A DNA stretch of 64,000 nucleotides from Pseudomonas jessenii (GCF_002236115.1 NZ_NIWT01000004.1:62001-126000), one strand, 5' to 3'; counted from the first letter of the stretch, positions 34,048 through 44,461 are shown. Notes: generated by a model from the letters alone, not told the origin. Program-made: numbers and translations.

Positions 34048-35787
34048 ATGAAGTTAGCCATCGTTACGGCCTGCCCGAACGGCATGGTCACCAGTGTGCT
34101 GTGTGCCCGGCTGCTCGATGCCGCGGCCCAGCGCCAGGGCTGGAGCACCAGTGTCGAAGTCACCGATGCCGCGCATCCCGAAAAGCAACTGTCGGCGGCC
34201 ACCCTCGACGCGGCGGAGTGGGTGTTGCTGGTGACCAGCGCGCCGGTGGAAATGTCGCGTTTTGTCGGCAAGCGAGTGTTCCAGAGCACCCCGGCCCAGG
34301 CCCTGCAAGACGTGGAAGCCGTGCTGCGCCGTGGAGCGCAGGACGCTCAGGTTTACGTCGCCGAAGAGGCCGTCGTCGAACCTGTGGCGGTTGTCCAGAA
34401 CGCGCCGCGACTGGTGGCCGTTACCGCGTGCCCGACGGGTGTCGCTCACACGTTCATGGCCGCCGAAGCCTTGCAGCAAGCGGCCAAGCGCCTTGGCTAT
34501 GAGCTGCAGGTGGAAACCCAGGGCTCGGTCGGCGCGCGCAATCCATTGAGCGCGCAAGCGATTGCCGAGGCCGATGTGGTGCTGCTGGCGGCCGATATCG
34601 AAGTCGCCACCGAGCGTTTCGCCGGCAAGAAAATCTATCGCTGCGGCACCGGCATTGCCCTCAAGCAAGCCGAAGCGACGTTGAAAAAGGCCTTGACCGA
34701 AGGTCAACAGGAAAGCGTATCGAGCGCTGCCAAAACAACGACCAAACAGGAGAAGACGGGCGTCTATAAACACTTGCTGACCGGCGTGTCCTTCATGTTG
34801 CCGATGGTGGTGGCCGGCGGCTTGATGATCGCCTTGTCGTTCGTGTTCGGCATCACCGCGTTCAAGGAGGAGGGCACGCTGGCGGCGGCGTTGATGCAGA
34901 TCGGTGGCGACAGCGCGTTCAAGCTGATGGTGCCGCTGCTGGCAGGCTATATCGCCTATTCCATCGCCGACCGTCCGGGCCTCGCGCCGGGGATGATCGG
35001 CGGACTGCTGGCGAGCACCTTGGGCGCCGGTTTCATCGGCGGGATCATTGCCGGCTTTCTTGCCGGTTATGCGGCCAGGGCGATCAACCGTTATGCGCGA
35101 TTGCCGCAAAGTCTTGAGGCGCTCAAGCCGATCCTGATCATCCCGCTGCTGGCGAGTCTGTTCACCGGTCTGGTGATGATCTACGTGGTCGGCAAACCGG
35201 TCGCCGGGATGCTTGCCGGGCTCACGAACTTTCTCGACAGCATGGGCACCACCAACGCGATTCTGCTCGGAGTGTTGCTGGGCGGCATGATGTGCGTCGA
35301 CCTCGGCGGGCCGATCAACAAGGCGGCCTATGCATTTTCGGTGGGGTTGCTGGCGTCGCAGAGCTACGCGCCGATGGCGGCGACCATGGCGGCCGGTATG
35401 GTGCCGCCGATCGGTCTGGGCATCGCCACGTTCATTGCCCGACGCAAGTTCGCCCAGACCGAGCGCGAGGCCGGCAAAGCAGCGCTGGTGCTGGGGCTGT
35501 GCTTTATCTCTGAAGGGGCGATTCCTTTTGCGGCGAAAGATCCGCTACGGGTGATTCCGGCGAGCATCGCCGGCGGTGCGCTGACGGGTGCGTTGTCGAT
35601 GTATTTCGGCTGCAAATTGATGGCGCCCCATGGTGGGTTGTTCGTCCTGGCGATCCCGAATGCAATCAACCATGCGCTGCTCTACCTGTTGGCGATTGTG
35701 GCGGGGAGTCTGTTGACGGCGGTGGCGTATGCGCTGGTGAAACGGCCGGAAGTGGTGGAGTTGGCGGTAGAGCCCGTCACCGCCTGA
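34048..35787 (+). CDS. fruA: Fructose-specific PTS EIIBC permease
   Basis: 579 residues. Phosphorylates fructose at C1 during import. It has two tandem EIIB domains: a first, B'-like one with Cys9 (TACPNGM) and a second canonical one with the phospho-cysteine Cys128 (TACPTGVAHT). The EIIC membrane domain runs from about residue 240 to the end with several membrane helices. The first domain has lost the GVAHT phosphate loop, so it is probably not catalytic. Confidence 0.95.
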   Translation: MKLAIVTACPNGMVTSVLCARLLDAAAQRQGWSTSVEVTDAAHPEKQLSAATLDAAEWVLLVTSAPVEMSRFVGKRVFQSTPAQALQDVEAVLRRGAQDAQVYVAEEAVVEPVAVVQNAPRLVAVTACPTGVAHTFMAAEALQQAAKRLGYELQVETQGSVGARNPLSAQAIAEADVVLLAADIEVATERFAGKKIYRCGTGIALKQAEATLKKALTEGQQESVSSAAKTTTKQEKTGVYKHLLTGVSFMLPMVVAGGLMIALSFVFGITAFKEEGTLAAALMQIGGDSAFKLMVPLLAGYIAYSIADRPGLAPGMIGGLLASTLGAGFIGGIIAGFLAGYAARAINRYARLPQSLEALKPILIIPLLASLFTGLVMIYVVGKPVAGMLAGLTNFLDSMGTTNAILLGVLLGGMMCVDLGGPINKAAYAFSVGLLASQSYAPMAATMAAGMVPPIGLGIATFIARRKFAQTEREAGKAALVLGLCFISEGAIPFAAKDPLRVIPASIAGGALTGALSMYFGCKLMAPHGGLFVLAIPNAINHALLYLLAIVAGSLLTAVAYALVKRPEVVELAVEPVTA

Positions 35788-35796
35788 CACCTGACC

Positions 35797-35888
35797 CTGT
35801 GGGAGCGAGCTTGCTCGCGATGACGGATTCACCCTCAACAAATATGTTGGCTGAACGACCGCTATCGCGAGCAAGCTCGCTCCCACAG
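35797..35888. repeat. REPIN (inverted REP pair)
   Basis: CTGTGGGAGCGAGCTTGCTC at 35797 and its inverted copy TCGCTCCCACAG ending at 35888, flanking a spacer with no repeats. It sits in the gap after fruA and before the phosphatase. Confidence 0.92.
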
Positions 35889-35970
35889 GGATCTTCAGCG
35901 CTGGGAAGATTTGTGTCATGCCAGGGTCATAGGGTCATGCTTTAGTTTTTCCTTTTTCAGGGAGAACACC

Positions 35971-37512
35971 ATGAGCGATTTCAACCTCGGGCGCCGTCGT
36001 GTCATGCAAGCGGTCGGCGCCGGGCTGTTGTTGCCGGGGCTGGCGCCGGCGGTGATCGCTTCGGTCAAGGATCGGCCGCAACTCACCGACGGCGTACAGT
36101 CCGGCGACCTGCTGGGCGACCGGGCGGTCATCTGGAGCCGCTGCGACCGCCCCGCGCGGATGGTGGTGGAGTGGGACACCCGCAGTCTGTTTCCCAACCC
36201 ACGGCGATTCGTCTCGCCCCTGGTCGATGCGCGTACCGATTTCACCGCCCGGGTCGAACTCACCGGGTTGCCCGCCGACCAGGCGATTTTCTATCGCGTG
36301 CAGTTCGAAGACGCCCGGAATGGCGTTGCCAGCGAGCCCTGGTTCGGTCACTTGCGCAGCGTGCCGCAGGCTCGCCGTGACATCCGTTTTGTCTGGAGCG
36401 GCGACACCGTCGGCCAGGGCTTCGGCATCAACCCCGACATTGGCGGCATGCGCATCTACGAAGCAATGCGCCTGCGTCTGCCAGACTTTTTTATCCACAG
36501 CGGCGATACCATTTACGCCGACGGTCCGATCCCGGAACAGCTCATCACAGAAGGTGGCCGGGTGTGGCGCAACATCACCACCGAGGCCAAGAGCAAAGTC
36601 GCCGAGACCCTTGATGAGTACCGCGGCAATTACCGCTACAACCTGATGGACGAAAACATCCGTCGTTTCAATGCCGAGGTCCCGCAGGTCTGGCAGTGGG
36701 ACGACCACGAAGTGGTGAACAACTGGTCGCCGGGCAAGCAGCTGGATGCGCGTTACCAGGACAAAGATATCCACAGTCTGGTGGGCCGCGCACGCCAGGC
36801 CTGGCTTGAATATGCGCCGATGCGTTTGCAGAGTGCCGATGGCGGCGGGCGGATCTATCGCAAGCTTGGTTACGGGCCGCTGCTCGATGTTTTTGTACTG
36901 GACATGCGCAGTTATCGCGGGCCCAACGATGACAATCAGGGCGCTGAAAAACCTTTCCTCGGGCGTGAACAACTGGACTGGCTCAAGCGCGAAATGCAGG
37001 CCTCGAACGCGCAATGGAAAGTGATCGCCGCCGACATGCCCATTGGCCTCGGCGTGCCCGACGGCGAGGTCAGCCCTGGTGTCGCGCGCTGGGAGGCCGT
37101 GGCCAACGGTGACCCCGGCCCGGCACAGGGGCGTGAACTGGAAATCGCAGAATTGCTCGGCTTTCTGCGGGCGCAAGAGGTACGCAATTTCCTGTTCCTG
37201 ACCGCGGATGTGCATTACTGCGCTGCCCATCATTACCATCCGGATCGGGCGGCGTTTCAGGATTTCGAACCGTTCTGGGAGTTCGTCGCCGGACCGCTGA
37301 ATGCCGGTAGCTTTGGACCGAACTCGCTGGATAAAACCTTTGGTCCTGAAGTGGTGTTCGAGAAGGCGCCGCCCGCGCAGAACGTCTCACCGTTTGCCGG
37401 GTTTCAGTTTTTTGGCGAGGTGAACATCGATGGGCAGAGCGGGGAGTTGAGCGTGGTGTTGCGGGATCTGGACGGGGTGTCTGTATTTGAGAAAAAGCTG
37501 CAGCCGGTTTGA
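35971..37512 (+). CDS. PhoD-type alkaline phosphatase/phosphodiesterase, Tat-exported
   Basis: 513 residues from ATG 35971, preceded by CAGGGAGAA. The N-terminus LGRRRVMQAVGAGLLLPGLAPAV is a twin-arginine signal with a hydrophobic core, so export folded is expected. The PhoD-like metallophosphatase motifs are SGDTIYADG, WDDHEVVNNW, DMRSYRGPND and TADVHYCAAHH. Such enzymes hydrolyse phosphate esters and diesters with Ca/Fe. No PHO box is visible by eye upstream, and no linked transport genes help. Confidence 0.88.
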   Translation: MSDFNLGRRRVMQAVGAGLLLPGLAPAVIASVKDRPQLTDGVQSGDLLGDRAVIWSRCDRPARMVVEWDTRSLFPNPRRFVSPLVDARTDFTARVELTGLPADQAIFYRVQFEDARNGVASEPWFGHLRSVPQARRDIRFVWSGDTVGQGFGINPDIGGMRIYEAMRLRLPDFFIHSGDTIYADGPIPEQLITEGGRVWRNITTEAKSKVAETLDEYRGNYRYNLMDENIRRFNAEVPQVWQWDDHEVVNNWSPGKQLDARYQDKDIHSLVGRARQAWLEYAPMRLQSADGGGRIYRKLGYGPLLDVFVLDMRSYRGPNDDNQGAEKPFLGREQLDWLKREMQASNAQWKVIAADMPIGLGVPDGEVSPGVARWEAVANGDPGPAQGRELEIAELLGFLRAQEVRNFLFLTADVHYCAAHHYHPDRAAFQDFEPFWEFVAGPLNAGSFGPNSLDKTFGPEVVFEKAPPAQNVSPFAGFQFFGEVNIDGQSGELSVVLRDLDGVSVFEKKLQPV

Positions 37513-37536
37513 GATGGATATGGATACATGAACCCT

Positions 37537-37626
37537 TGTGGGAGCGAGCTTGCTCGCGATGGCGGTATTACATTCAACACATTGGTTGACTGATAGACCG
37601 TAATCGCGAGCAAGCTCGCTCCCACA
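37537..37626. repeat. REPIN (inverted REP pair)
   Basis: TGTGGGAGCGAGCTTGCTCG at 37537 and its inverted partner ending CCCACA at 37626, between two convergent genes. Confidence 0.92.
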
Positions 37627-37640
37627 GGGAACTCAGTGAA

Positions 37641-40169
37641 TCAGTACACGTCGCGGCGGTAGCGGCCCTGTTCGATCAGGCGCTCCACTTCGGCGCTACC
37701 CAACACTTCGTTGAGCACCTGATCCACGCCCGAAGCCATGCCTTGAAGGCTGCCGCAGATGTAGATCACCGCATCGTCCGCCAGCCACTTCTTGAGCTCG
37801 GCCGCCGATTCACGCAGGCGATCCTGTACGTAAATCTTTTCGGCCTGGTCGCGGGAAAATGCCAGGTCGAGGCGCGCCAGATCACCATTGATCAGCCACT
37901 CCTCCAGCTCCTTTCGGCACAGGTAATCGTGCTCGCGGTGGCGCTCGCCAAACAGCAGCCACTGGCGTTGCTGACCATCGGCAATCCGGGCCTTGAGCAG
38001 GCTGCGCAACCCGGCCAGGCCCGTGCCATTGCCCAGCAGGATCATCGGCACCGGTTGGGCCGGCAGATGGAAGCCACTGTTGCGCCGCACGCGCAGGCTG
38101 ATGGAGCTGCCCACCGGCGCGTGTTCGGTCAGCCAGCCGGAACCGACACCGAGGTTGCCGTCGGCATGCACTTCCTGACGCACGATCAATTCCAGCACGC
38201 CATCGGCCGGGATCGACGCAATGGAATACTCGCGCATGGCCAGCGGCACGAGGGCCTCTGCCAACGCTTGGGCGTGCAGGCCGACCAGGTGGGCGCGGTT
38301 CTCCGGCAACTGGCGGCTGGCCAGGGCCTGTTCGAGGGTTTCTTCCAGGCCGTTGAGTTGCACCTTGGTTTCACCGTGAATCCCCATGCCGTCGAGGAAG
38401 TGCTCGATGGCCCACGGGCAATTGCGCGGCATCACTTCCACCAGGTCGCCCGCCAGCCAGCTGCTGGTGGAAGGAGGCTTGAGGCCCAACAAGTACACCG
38501 GCGAGCCACTGCTGTCCGGATTGAGCAGTTCACGATGCAGCAGGGTCCAGTTGTCGTAGCTGGGCGCTTGCCAGGTATCCACGGGGGCCTGGCCGGTCAA
38601 CAGGCCCAGTTGCTGTTGCCAGTGGCGCAAGGCGTAAGGGTCACCGCTGTCGACCTCCACCGGGGCGAACAGGGTCTTTGCGCCATGTTCGCCCAACCAG
38701 GCGTGCAGGCGTTTGGCGAAACCGCAGAAGTGTTGATACTGCCGGTCGCCCAACCCCAGGACGGCGTAATTCAGGCGTCCCAGGCTCGGTGTCCGGCCCA
38801 GTACCTTGCGCTCGAAACTGCGGGCGCTGTCCGGTGCTTCGCCGTCGCCGAAGGTGCTGACCACGAACAAGGCATTGTTCGATTCATGCAAGTCCTGCTC
38901 GCTGACGTCCGCCAATGGCTGCACTTTGACCGGCAAGCCTGCGGCCTGCAATTGTCCGGCGGTTTGCCATGCCAGCTGTTCGGCAAAACCACTTTGGCTG
39001 GCGAAGCCGATCAGCCACGCCGGCGCGTCGCTGGCGGTTTGCACGAGATCTTTGCGCGCATCCTTGATCTGGCGTTTTTTGCGCCGACGATCCAGGTACA
39101 GTATCCAGCCGGTGATGAAGAACAGCGGCATGGTCAGCGAGGCGATGGTCAGGATAATGCGCCCGACGATGCCGAAGTAACTACCGACGTGCAGCGCATA
39201 GATGCTGGTCAGCAGTTGCGCCTTGAGGCTCTTGTCGCTGTAGCGATCAACCCGTTTGACCACGCCGGTGGCCGGGTCGAGGGTGATCTGGTTCAGGGCG
39301 CGGTCGTGAGGCGAAGTTTTCAGCAGGAAGTAAACGGTCGCCGGTTGGCCGGCCACGGGCGGCATGCGCACGTTATAGGAGCTGAGTTGCGGGCCGGCCG
39401 CACTGTAGATGCTGCTCCACATCGCCGCGTAATCGGCCGTCGGTGCCGGACCGCTTGGCGCAGGGCCGCGTCCGCCGCGAACGCGTTCGCTCTGTGGTGA
39501 GTCGGAGAGCAACCGGGTCAGGCCTTTGTTGTACCACTCGTAGGACCAGGACAACCCGGTCAGCGCCGCCAGGAGGTAAAACACCAGGCACCAGGTGCCG
39601 GCCACCGAGTGCAGGTCCCAGTTGAAGCTGCGGCCCTTTTTCTTCCAGTCCAGGGTCAGCCAGGTCCGCCAGCTTTTCCACTGGCGAGGCCAGCGCAGGT
39701 ATAGGCCGGACAGGCAGAAGAACACCAGAATCAGCGTGCACGCGCCGGTGATCTGCCGCCCCGTGTCGCCCATGGCGAGGAAACGGTGCAGTTGCAGCAT
39801 CAGGCCGAAAAAGCCCTGGCCGGTGGCGTCGCCGAGGAACTCGGCGGTGTACGGGTCGAAGTAGCGCATCTCGCCACGGCGTTCACCCGGCGGCGGGGTG
39901 AACCACACTTTGGCGGCGCTGCCGCTGTCCGTTTCCACCGTGAGCATCGAGACTTTTTTGCCCGATGCGGCTTCGATTCGCTCCACCAGTTCGACGGGCG
40001 GCAGCACACCGGCGACCTGTTTCTCGACCTGCAACACAGAAGGATTGAGTGTGCTCAGGATTTCATCCTGAAACGACACCGCCGCCCCGGTGATGCCCAT
40101 CAGGGCCAGGACCAGCCCGGCGCTGATGCCGAAAAACCAGTGCAACTGGAACAGGGTTTTCTTCAACAC
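37641..40169 (-). CDS. piuB: PepSY/flavodoxin/flavoprotein reductase fusion (PiuB-like)
   Basis: 842 residues. An N-terminal PepSY-associated membrane region (about 1-375) with a first segment [20 protein letters not shown] and conserved heme-type histidine positions, then a flavodoxin domain (about 385-525), then a sulfite/cytochrome-reductase-type FAD/NADPH domain to the end ([25 protein letters not shown]). Such proteins are thought to reduce ferric siderophore iron. It lies 161 bases after piuA on the same strand, and the same gene order is known in P. aeruginosa. Confidence 0.88.
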   Translation of the reverse strand: MLKKTLFQLHWFFGISAGLVLALMGITGAAVSFQDEILSTLNPSVLQVEKQVAGVLPPVELVERIEAASGKKVSMLTVETDSGSAAKVWFTPPPGERRGEMRYFDPYTAEFLGDATGQGFFGLMLQLHRFLAMGDTGRQITGACTLILVFFCLSGLYLRWPRQWKSWRTWLTLDWKKKGRSFNWDLHSVAGTWCLVFYLLAALTGLSWSYEWYNKGLTRLLSDSPQSERVRGGRGPAPSGPAPTADYAAMWSSIYSAAGPQLSSYNVRMPPVAGQPATVYFLLKTSPHDRALNQITLDPATGVVKRVDRYSDKSLKAQLLTSIYALHVGSYFGIVGRIILTIASLTMPLFFITGWILYLDRRRKKRQIKDARKDLVQTASDAPAWLIGFASQSGFAEQLAWQTAGQLQAAGLPVKVQPLADVSEQDLHESNNALFVVSTFGDGEAPDSARSFERKVLGRTPSLGRLNYAVLGLGDRQYQHFCGFAKRLHAWLGEHGAKTLFAPVEVDSGDPYALRHWQQQLGLLTGQAPVDTWQAPSYDNWTLLHRELLNPDSSGSPVYLLGLKPPSTSSWLAGDLVEVMPRNCPWAIEHFLDGMGIHGETKVQLNGLEETLEQALASRQLPENRAHLVGLHAQALAEALVPLAMREYSIASIPADGVLELIVRQEVHADGNLGVGSGWLTEHAPVGSSISLRVRRNSGFHLPAQPVPMILLGNGTGLAGLRSLLKARIADGQQRQWLLFGERHREHDYLCRKELEEWLINGDLARLDLAFSRDQAEKIYVQDRLRESAAELKKWLADDAVIYICGSLQGMASGVDQVLNEVLGSAEVERLIEQGRYRRDVY

Positions 40170-40256
40170 GTCGCTCGCCTTGTTCGTTCAAGTTGATTCA
40201 TCACGGCGCGCATTATGCCGTGGGGTTGTCGAGAAGCATTCTTTTTTACGCACAAA

Positions 40257-40284
40257 GGCCCCGTTCATGTGGATGAACGGGGCC
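40257..40284 (-). terminator. Hairpin between piuA and piuB
   Basis: A 12 bp perfect stem, GGCCCCGTTCAT (40257-40268) and ATGAACGGGGCC (40273-40284), followed on the minus strand by TTTGTG. It lies 47 bases after the piuA stop and could reduce read-through into piuB. Confidence 0.7.
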
Positions 40285-40330
40285 AGGTCTGATTTCACCC
40301 TCTCCTGTGGGATTGCAGTGTGAGTGGCAA

Positions 40331-42655
40331 TCAGAAGTGGAAGTTGGTGCTCAGCAAAGCGGTACGACCGGCCGCCTGGTTGGCGAAGTGAGTCGAGAAC
40401 GCCTTGTCGTAGTAGGTTTCGTCGGTCAGGTTCTGTACGTTCAGTTGCAGGTCGACGTTCTTGGTCAGCTTGTACGCCGCCATTGCGTCGTAACGAACGT
40501 AGGAATCGACCATGGTGGTGTTGGCGGCACTGCCGAACACGTCATCGACATAGAACGCACCGCCACCGATGGTCAGCCTTGGCGTGACCTGATAGGTCGT
40601 CCACAGGCTGGCGCTGTTTTTCGGCGTGTTAGGCAGTTCGTTGCCGTTGTTGGCTTTGTTTGCCGGCAGGTCGCCGCCATCGACTTGCTCGCTGTCCATG
40701 TAGGCGTAACCGGCGAAGACCTGCCATTTGTCGGTGAGCTTGCCGGTGGCCGACAGTTCGATACCTTGAACGCGGGTTTTGCCGACGTTTTCAAACGTAG
40801 TGGTGTTGGTTTGCACACGAGCGTTTTCTTTCTCGGTGCGGAAGATGTCGGCAGTCAGGGACAAACGATCGTTCAGCAGATCCCACTTGGTACCGATTTC
40901 GTAGTTCTTGGTGGTTTCCGGCTCCATGTCGCTTTTGAGCAGGTTGCCGTTGCGATCCGGCGTGCCACCCAACGGGTTGCCTTCCGCGCCATCGCCGAGG
41001 GTGTTGCCTGGTGGAGTGGCAGACGTCGCATAGGAGGCATAGATGCTGCCGTTTTCCGCTGGTTTGTACACCACACCGAACTGACCGGTAACGAACTCGC
41101 TGGTGTCATCGCCCTTGGACGTGGTCACGCTGGAACCGTTGAAGGTTTTGTAGTCGGTGTCGAAATGGTCGTAGCGCAGGCCCATGTTCACCAGCCACTG
41201 CTCGGACAACGTCAGGGTGTCGAATACATACAGTGCGTAGGTGTTGGCCTTGGTATCGGTGCCCGCGTAGTTGCGGGAGATGGCACCGCTCCACGGATCA
41301 TTCGGCGTCGGGTTGGACAGCGAGGTGCAGTTGTAACCGCTTGGCGCGCCGATCAGTGCCGGCGAGCAGTTGTTGGTTACCGCTGCCGTTCCCGGGGTGG
41401 TGTCCGTGTTGACGTTGTACGAGGATTTTTCACTTTCCTCGTGGGTGTATTCGACACCGGTGGAGAAGCTGTTCTTGAACCCGGCGATGTAGATATCACC
41501 AAACAGGTCGGTCTGGTTGGTGGTGGTCTCGGTGTTGCTCACGCGGGTGTTCGCCCGGCGCCAGACGCTGCCGTTGTTGACGTTGCCTTTACTGTCGTCC
41601 GGCTGGGTCAGGATGTAATCCTGCATGCTGGTGCCGTGACGCAGGGTGTTCTTGATGGTCAGCGAGTCGCTCAGGTCGTGCTCGATGGCGAAGGTCGCGG
41701 TGTCGGTGCGGGTCTTGCGGAAGTCGCGGTCGGTCAGACCATAGAAATTGCTGCTGTCGCCGCCGTCATTCGGCTTGTCCGGGTTGGACTTGGTGCGTCC
41801 AGCCGCGAGAGTGGTCGGGATCGAGTACGGAATGCCCGAATCCGGCGTGTCGTTGCTTTCGAGATGGTAGTAGTCGAGGTTGACGCGAGTGTCTGTACCC
41901 AGGCCGAAAGCCAGGGACGGTGCGACACCCCAGCGGTCGTAGTCGACGCTGTCACGTCCGGCGACGTTGCTCTCATGGCTCATCAGGTTCAGACGGCCAG
42001 CGGCAGTGTCGGTGAACTGATAGTTGCCGTCCATGGTGTAGCGCTGGGTCTGGTCGGAGCCCCAGGTGAAACCACCATCGAACGAATTGCCCAGGTGAGC
42101 TTTCTTGCTGACCAGGTTGATGCTGCCGCCTGCAGCGCCGCGACCGCCGATGGCAGAGTTCGGGCCTTTGCTGACTTCGATCGATTCCACGGCGAAGATC
42201 TCGCGGCTCTGGGAACCGGTATCGCGAACGCCATCCAGGTAGGTATCGCCCTGGGCGTCAAAGCCGCGAATGAACGGACGGTCGCCCTGTGGGTTGCCGC
42301 CTTCACCGGCACCGAAGGTGATGCCTGGAATGGTGCGCAGGGCGTCCTGCATGTTCATGGCGCCCGTGTCTTTCAACACTTGTTGCGGAATGACGGTGAT
42401 CGAGCGCGGTGTGTCCACCAGCGGCGCGGTGTACTTGGGCGAGGAGGCTTTCTCTACGTTGTAGGTCGTCTCGTCCTGGGCTTCGCCGGTGATGGCGGTG
42501 GCGCCCAGCGAAATCACATTGCCCGGTGCTTTTTCGTCGGCTTTTTCCGCCGCGAAAACCATGTGGCCCGCAGAGCCGGCAGTAATCGCCATGCCGATGG
42601 CCGATGCGAGCAGACGTGGTGAACTGACCGGTACTTGTGGTTGTTGACGCGACAT
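40331..42655 (-). CDS. piuA: TonB-dependent siderophore receptor PiuA
   Basis: 774 residues from ATG 42655 (MSRQQPQVPVSSPRLLAS), followed by a signal peptide; an earlier ATG at 42718 is rejected. Outer-membrane receptor: the plug domain has VDTPRSITVIPQQVL, GFDAQGDTYLDGVRD, and GGRGAAGGSINLVSKK; the C-terminus ends with a beta-signal LLSTNFHF. In P. aeruginosa PiuA takes up siderophores and siderophore-antibiotic conjugates; the natural ligand here is not deducible. Transcribed toward piuB. Confidence 0.92.
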   Translation of the reverse strand: MSRQQPQVPVSSPRLLASAIGMAITAGSAGHMVFAAEKADEKAPGNVISLGATAITGEAQDETTYNVEKASSPKYTAPLVDTPRSITVIPQQVLKDTGAMNMQDALRTIPGITFGAGEGGNPQGDRPFIRGFDAQGDTYLDGVRDTGSQSREIFAVESIEVSKGPNSAIGGRGAAGGSINLVSKKAHLGNSFDGGFTWGSDQTQRYTMDGNYQFTDTAAGRLNLMSHESNVAGRDSVDYDRWGVAPSLAFGLGTDTRVNLDYYHLESNDTPDSGIPYSIPTTLAAGRTKSNPDKPNDGGDSSNFYGLTDRDFRKTRTDTATFAIEHDLSDSLTIKNTLRHGTSMQDYILTQPDDSKGNVNNGSVWRRANTRVSNTETTTNQTDLFGDIYIAGFKNSFSTGVEYTHEESEKSSYNVNTDTTPGTAAVTNNCSPALIGAPSGYNCTSLSNPTPNDPWSGAISRNYAGTDTKANTYALYVFDTLTLSEQWLVNMGLRYDHFDTDYKTFNGSSVTTSKGDDTSEFVTGQFGVVYKPAENGSIYASYATSATPPGNTLGDGAEGNPLGGTPDRNGNLLKSDMEPETTKNYEIGTKWDLLNDRLSLTADIFRTEKENARVQTNTTTFENVGKTRVQGIELSATGKLTDKWQVFAGYAYMDSEQVDGGDLPANKANNGNELPNTPKNSASLWTTYQVTPRLTIGGGAFYVDDVFGSAANTTMVDSYVRYDAMAAYKLTKNVDLQLNVQNLTDETYYDKAFSTHFANQAAGRTALLSTNFHF

Positions 42656-42719
42656 TTGAGTTCCCCTCCCCAAGGATTTGAGGCCGCGGAATATAGGGTA
42701 AACACGTATTCGTATCAAT

Positions 42720-42740
42720 TGCGAAACATTACTATTCGCA
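42720..42740. promoter_or_regulatory. Candidate Fur box in the piuA-piuC gap
   Basis: TGCGAA (42720-42725), nine bases, TTCGCA (42735-42740) form an inverted repeat with an AT-rich centre, in the AT-rich 207-base divergent region. It resembles pseudomonad Fur sites. A second, weaker match, AATAAGAATCAATACCATT, lies at about 42814-42832, closer to piuC. Confidence 0.4.
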
Positions 42741-42862
42741 CTGAATTTACATTCTTTACAATTTACCCTTACGGTTTCTGCTGACTCATTCGTCAGATGT
42801 GTTTTACACAGGCAATAAGAATCAATACCATTGGCATCCCTTTGGTTTCAGGTGCCTTTGTC

Positions 42863-43543
42863 ATGCTGCTGCACATTCCCGGCCTGTTTGAAAAAGACGA
42901 GGTGCAGCGCATTCGCGAGGCTCTGGAACAAGCCGATTGGGCCGATGGCAAGATCACCGCCGGCTACCAGTCGGCGAAGGCCAAACACAATTTGCAGTTG
43001 CCGGAAGGTCACCCGCTGGCCAAGGAGATCGGCGCGGCGATGCTGGAGCGGCTGTGGAAAAATCCGCTGTTCATGTCAGCAGCGTTACCGCACAAAGTCT
43101 TCCCTCCGTTAGTGAACTGTTACACCGCCGGTGGCAGTTTCGATTTCCATATCGACAACGCGGTGCGTCAGCCAAAAGGCAGCATCGAGCGGGTGCGTAC
43201 GGATTTGTCCGCCACGCTGTTCTTCAGCGAGCCGGAGGATTACGACGGCGGCGAGCTGGAGATCCAGGACACCTTCGGCACCCAACGGGTGAAGCTGCCT
43301 GCCGGCGACATGGTGCTGTATCCCGGCACCAGTCTGCACAAGGTCAATGCGGTGACACGCGGAGCGCGACTCGCCTCGTTTTTCTGGACGCAAAGCCTGG
43401 TGCGTGAAGACAGCCAGCGCGCCCTGTTGTTCGAGATGGACGGGGCAATCCAGCAACTGACCCGCGATGTGCCCGATCATCCATCGCTGATCCGCCTGAC
43501 CGGGACGTATCACAACCTGTTGCGTCGCTGGGTCGAGGTGTAA
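42863..43543 (+). CDS. piuC: Fe(II)/2-oxoglutarate-dependent hydroxylase PiuC
   Basis: 226 residues from ATG 42863 (MLLHIPGLF). Prolyl-4-hydroxylase-type fold. The 2-His-1-carboxylate site is His96, Asp98 (FHIDN) and His159 (SLHKV), with Arg169 as the 2-oxoglutarate-binding residue. Divergent from piuA, so both probably respond to Fur. The substrate is unknown. The next gene starts immediately at its stop codon. Confidence 0.93.
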   Translation: MLLHIPGLFEKDEVQRIREALEQADWADGKITAGYQSAKAKHNLQLPEGHPLAKEIGAAMLERLWKNPLFMSAALPHKVFPPLVNCYTAGGSFDFHIDNAVRQPKGSIERVRTDLSATLFFSEPEDYDGGELEIQDTFGTQRVKLPAGDMVLYPGTSLHKVNAVTRGARLASFFWTQSLVREDSQRALLFEMDGAIQQLTRDVPDHPSLIRLTGTYHNLLRRWVEV

Positions 43544-44305
43544 GTGGCGGATTTTCGTTTACGCCGCGAGGAAATGCTCGACGGTGAGCGCCTGCGCGCG
43601 ATGCTCGACGAAAGTCCGGCCCGTGCGGCCCAGGCCATCCTGATTGCCGCACGAGAAGGAGAGGTCGAAGCCCAGGCCTTGCTCGGGCAGATTCTGCTCG
43701 ACGGCCAGGGGATCGCGCAGGACCAACCGCTGGCGCTGAGCTGGTTCGGCATCGCAGCGCGCCAGGGGCACCTCATGGCGCGCAACATGCTCGGTCGTTG
43801 CCATGAGCATGGTTGGGGCTGCGCTGCCAATGCATCGCTAGCGGCCAGGCATTACCGACTTGCGGCCACTGCAGGGCTGGATTGGGCAATGTACAACTAC
43901 GCCAATCTGCTGGCGACCGGTCGCGGGGTGATTGAGGATCAGCTTCAAGCACTGAGTCTCTATCGCCGTGCGGCTGAGTTGGGTCATGCAAAATCGATGA
44001 ATCTGTTGGGGCGGTATCTGGAAGAAGGGCGGGTCTGTCCGGTGAATCCGGCAGCGGCTCGTAACTGGTATCGACGTTCAGCCGAAGGCGGGGATTTTCG
44101 CGGGCAGTTCAGCTTTGCAGCGGTCTTGACCGACGAAGGGAATATCGAGGATGCGCTGGTCTGGCTGCGCAAGGCGTTGGCTGGTGGCAACCTGAATTTT
44201 CTGCGAGTGGCGAGTCAGGCGCTGATGGGCGCGGTCGATCCGAGGATCCAGGCACTGGCCCACGAATTCCATCATCGTGCCGAAGAATTAACCCCAGTCT
44301 CTTGA
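43544..44305 (+). CDS. Sel1-repeat (SLR) protein linked to PiuC
   Basis: 253 residues with about five Sel1-type TPR-like repeats from residue 25 on, e.g. QALLGQILLDGQGIAQD, ARNMLGRCHEHGWG and AMYNYANLLATGRGVI. No signal peptide, so probably cytoplasmic. GTG at 43544 directly follows the piuC stop. The same neighbour occurs in P. aeruginosa. A scaffold role for PiuC or other iron proteins is a guess. Confidence 0.85.
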   Translation: MADFRLRREEMLDGERLRAMLDESPARAAQAILIAAREGEVEAQALLGQILLDGQGIAQDQPLALSWFGIAARQGHLMARNMLGRCHEHGWGCAANASLAARHYRLAATAGLDWAMYNYANLLATGRGVIEDQLQALSLYRRAAELGHAKSMNLLGRYLEEGRVCPVNPAAARNWYRRSAEGGDFRGQFSFAAVLTDEGNIEDALVWLRKALAGGNLNFLRVASQALMGAVDPRIQALAHEFHHRAEELTPVS

Positions 44306-44310
44306 GCCTT

Positions 44311-44399
44311 TGTGGGAGCGAGCTTGCTCGCGATGACGTCATGACTTCAGCATCAATGTTGATTGAGCTATCGCCATCGCGAGCAAGCTCGCTCCCACA
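44311..44399. repeat. REPIN (inverted REP pair)
   Basis: TGTGGGAGCGAGCTTGCTCG at 44311 and the inverted copy ending CTCCCACA at 44399. It is followed by the bidirectional terminator at 44416-44445. Confidence 0.92.
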
Positions 44400-44415
44400 G
44401 AGGGTGGCGTAAATG

Positions 44416-44445
44416 AAAAAGCCCATGACAGGTCATGGGCTTTTT
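44416..44445. terminator. Bidirectional terminator between the Sel1 gene and speC
   Basis: AAAAAGCCCATGAC (44416-44429) pairs perfectly with GTCATGGGCTTTTT (44432-44445). The A run and T run on both sides let it stop transcription from either convergent gene. Confidence 0.93.
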
Positions 44446-44461
44446 GTTTTCTACGCAGTAT

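Noticed and set aside
40307..42622. 771-codon plus-strand frame
   Set aside because: Antisense to piuA, Val/Gly/Arg-rich with no motifs; reading piuA as a TonB receptor is much stronger.
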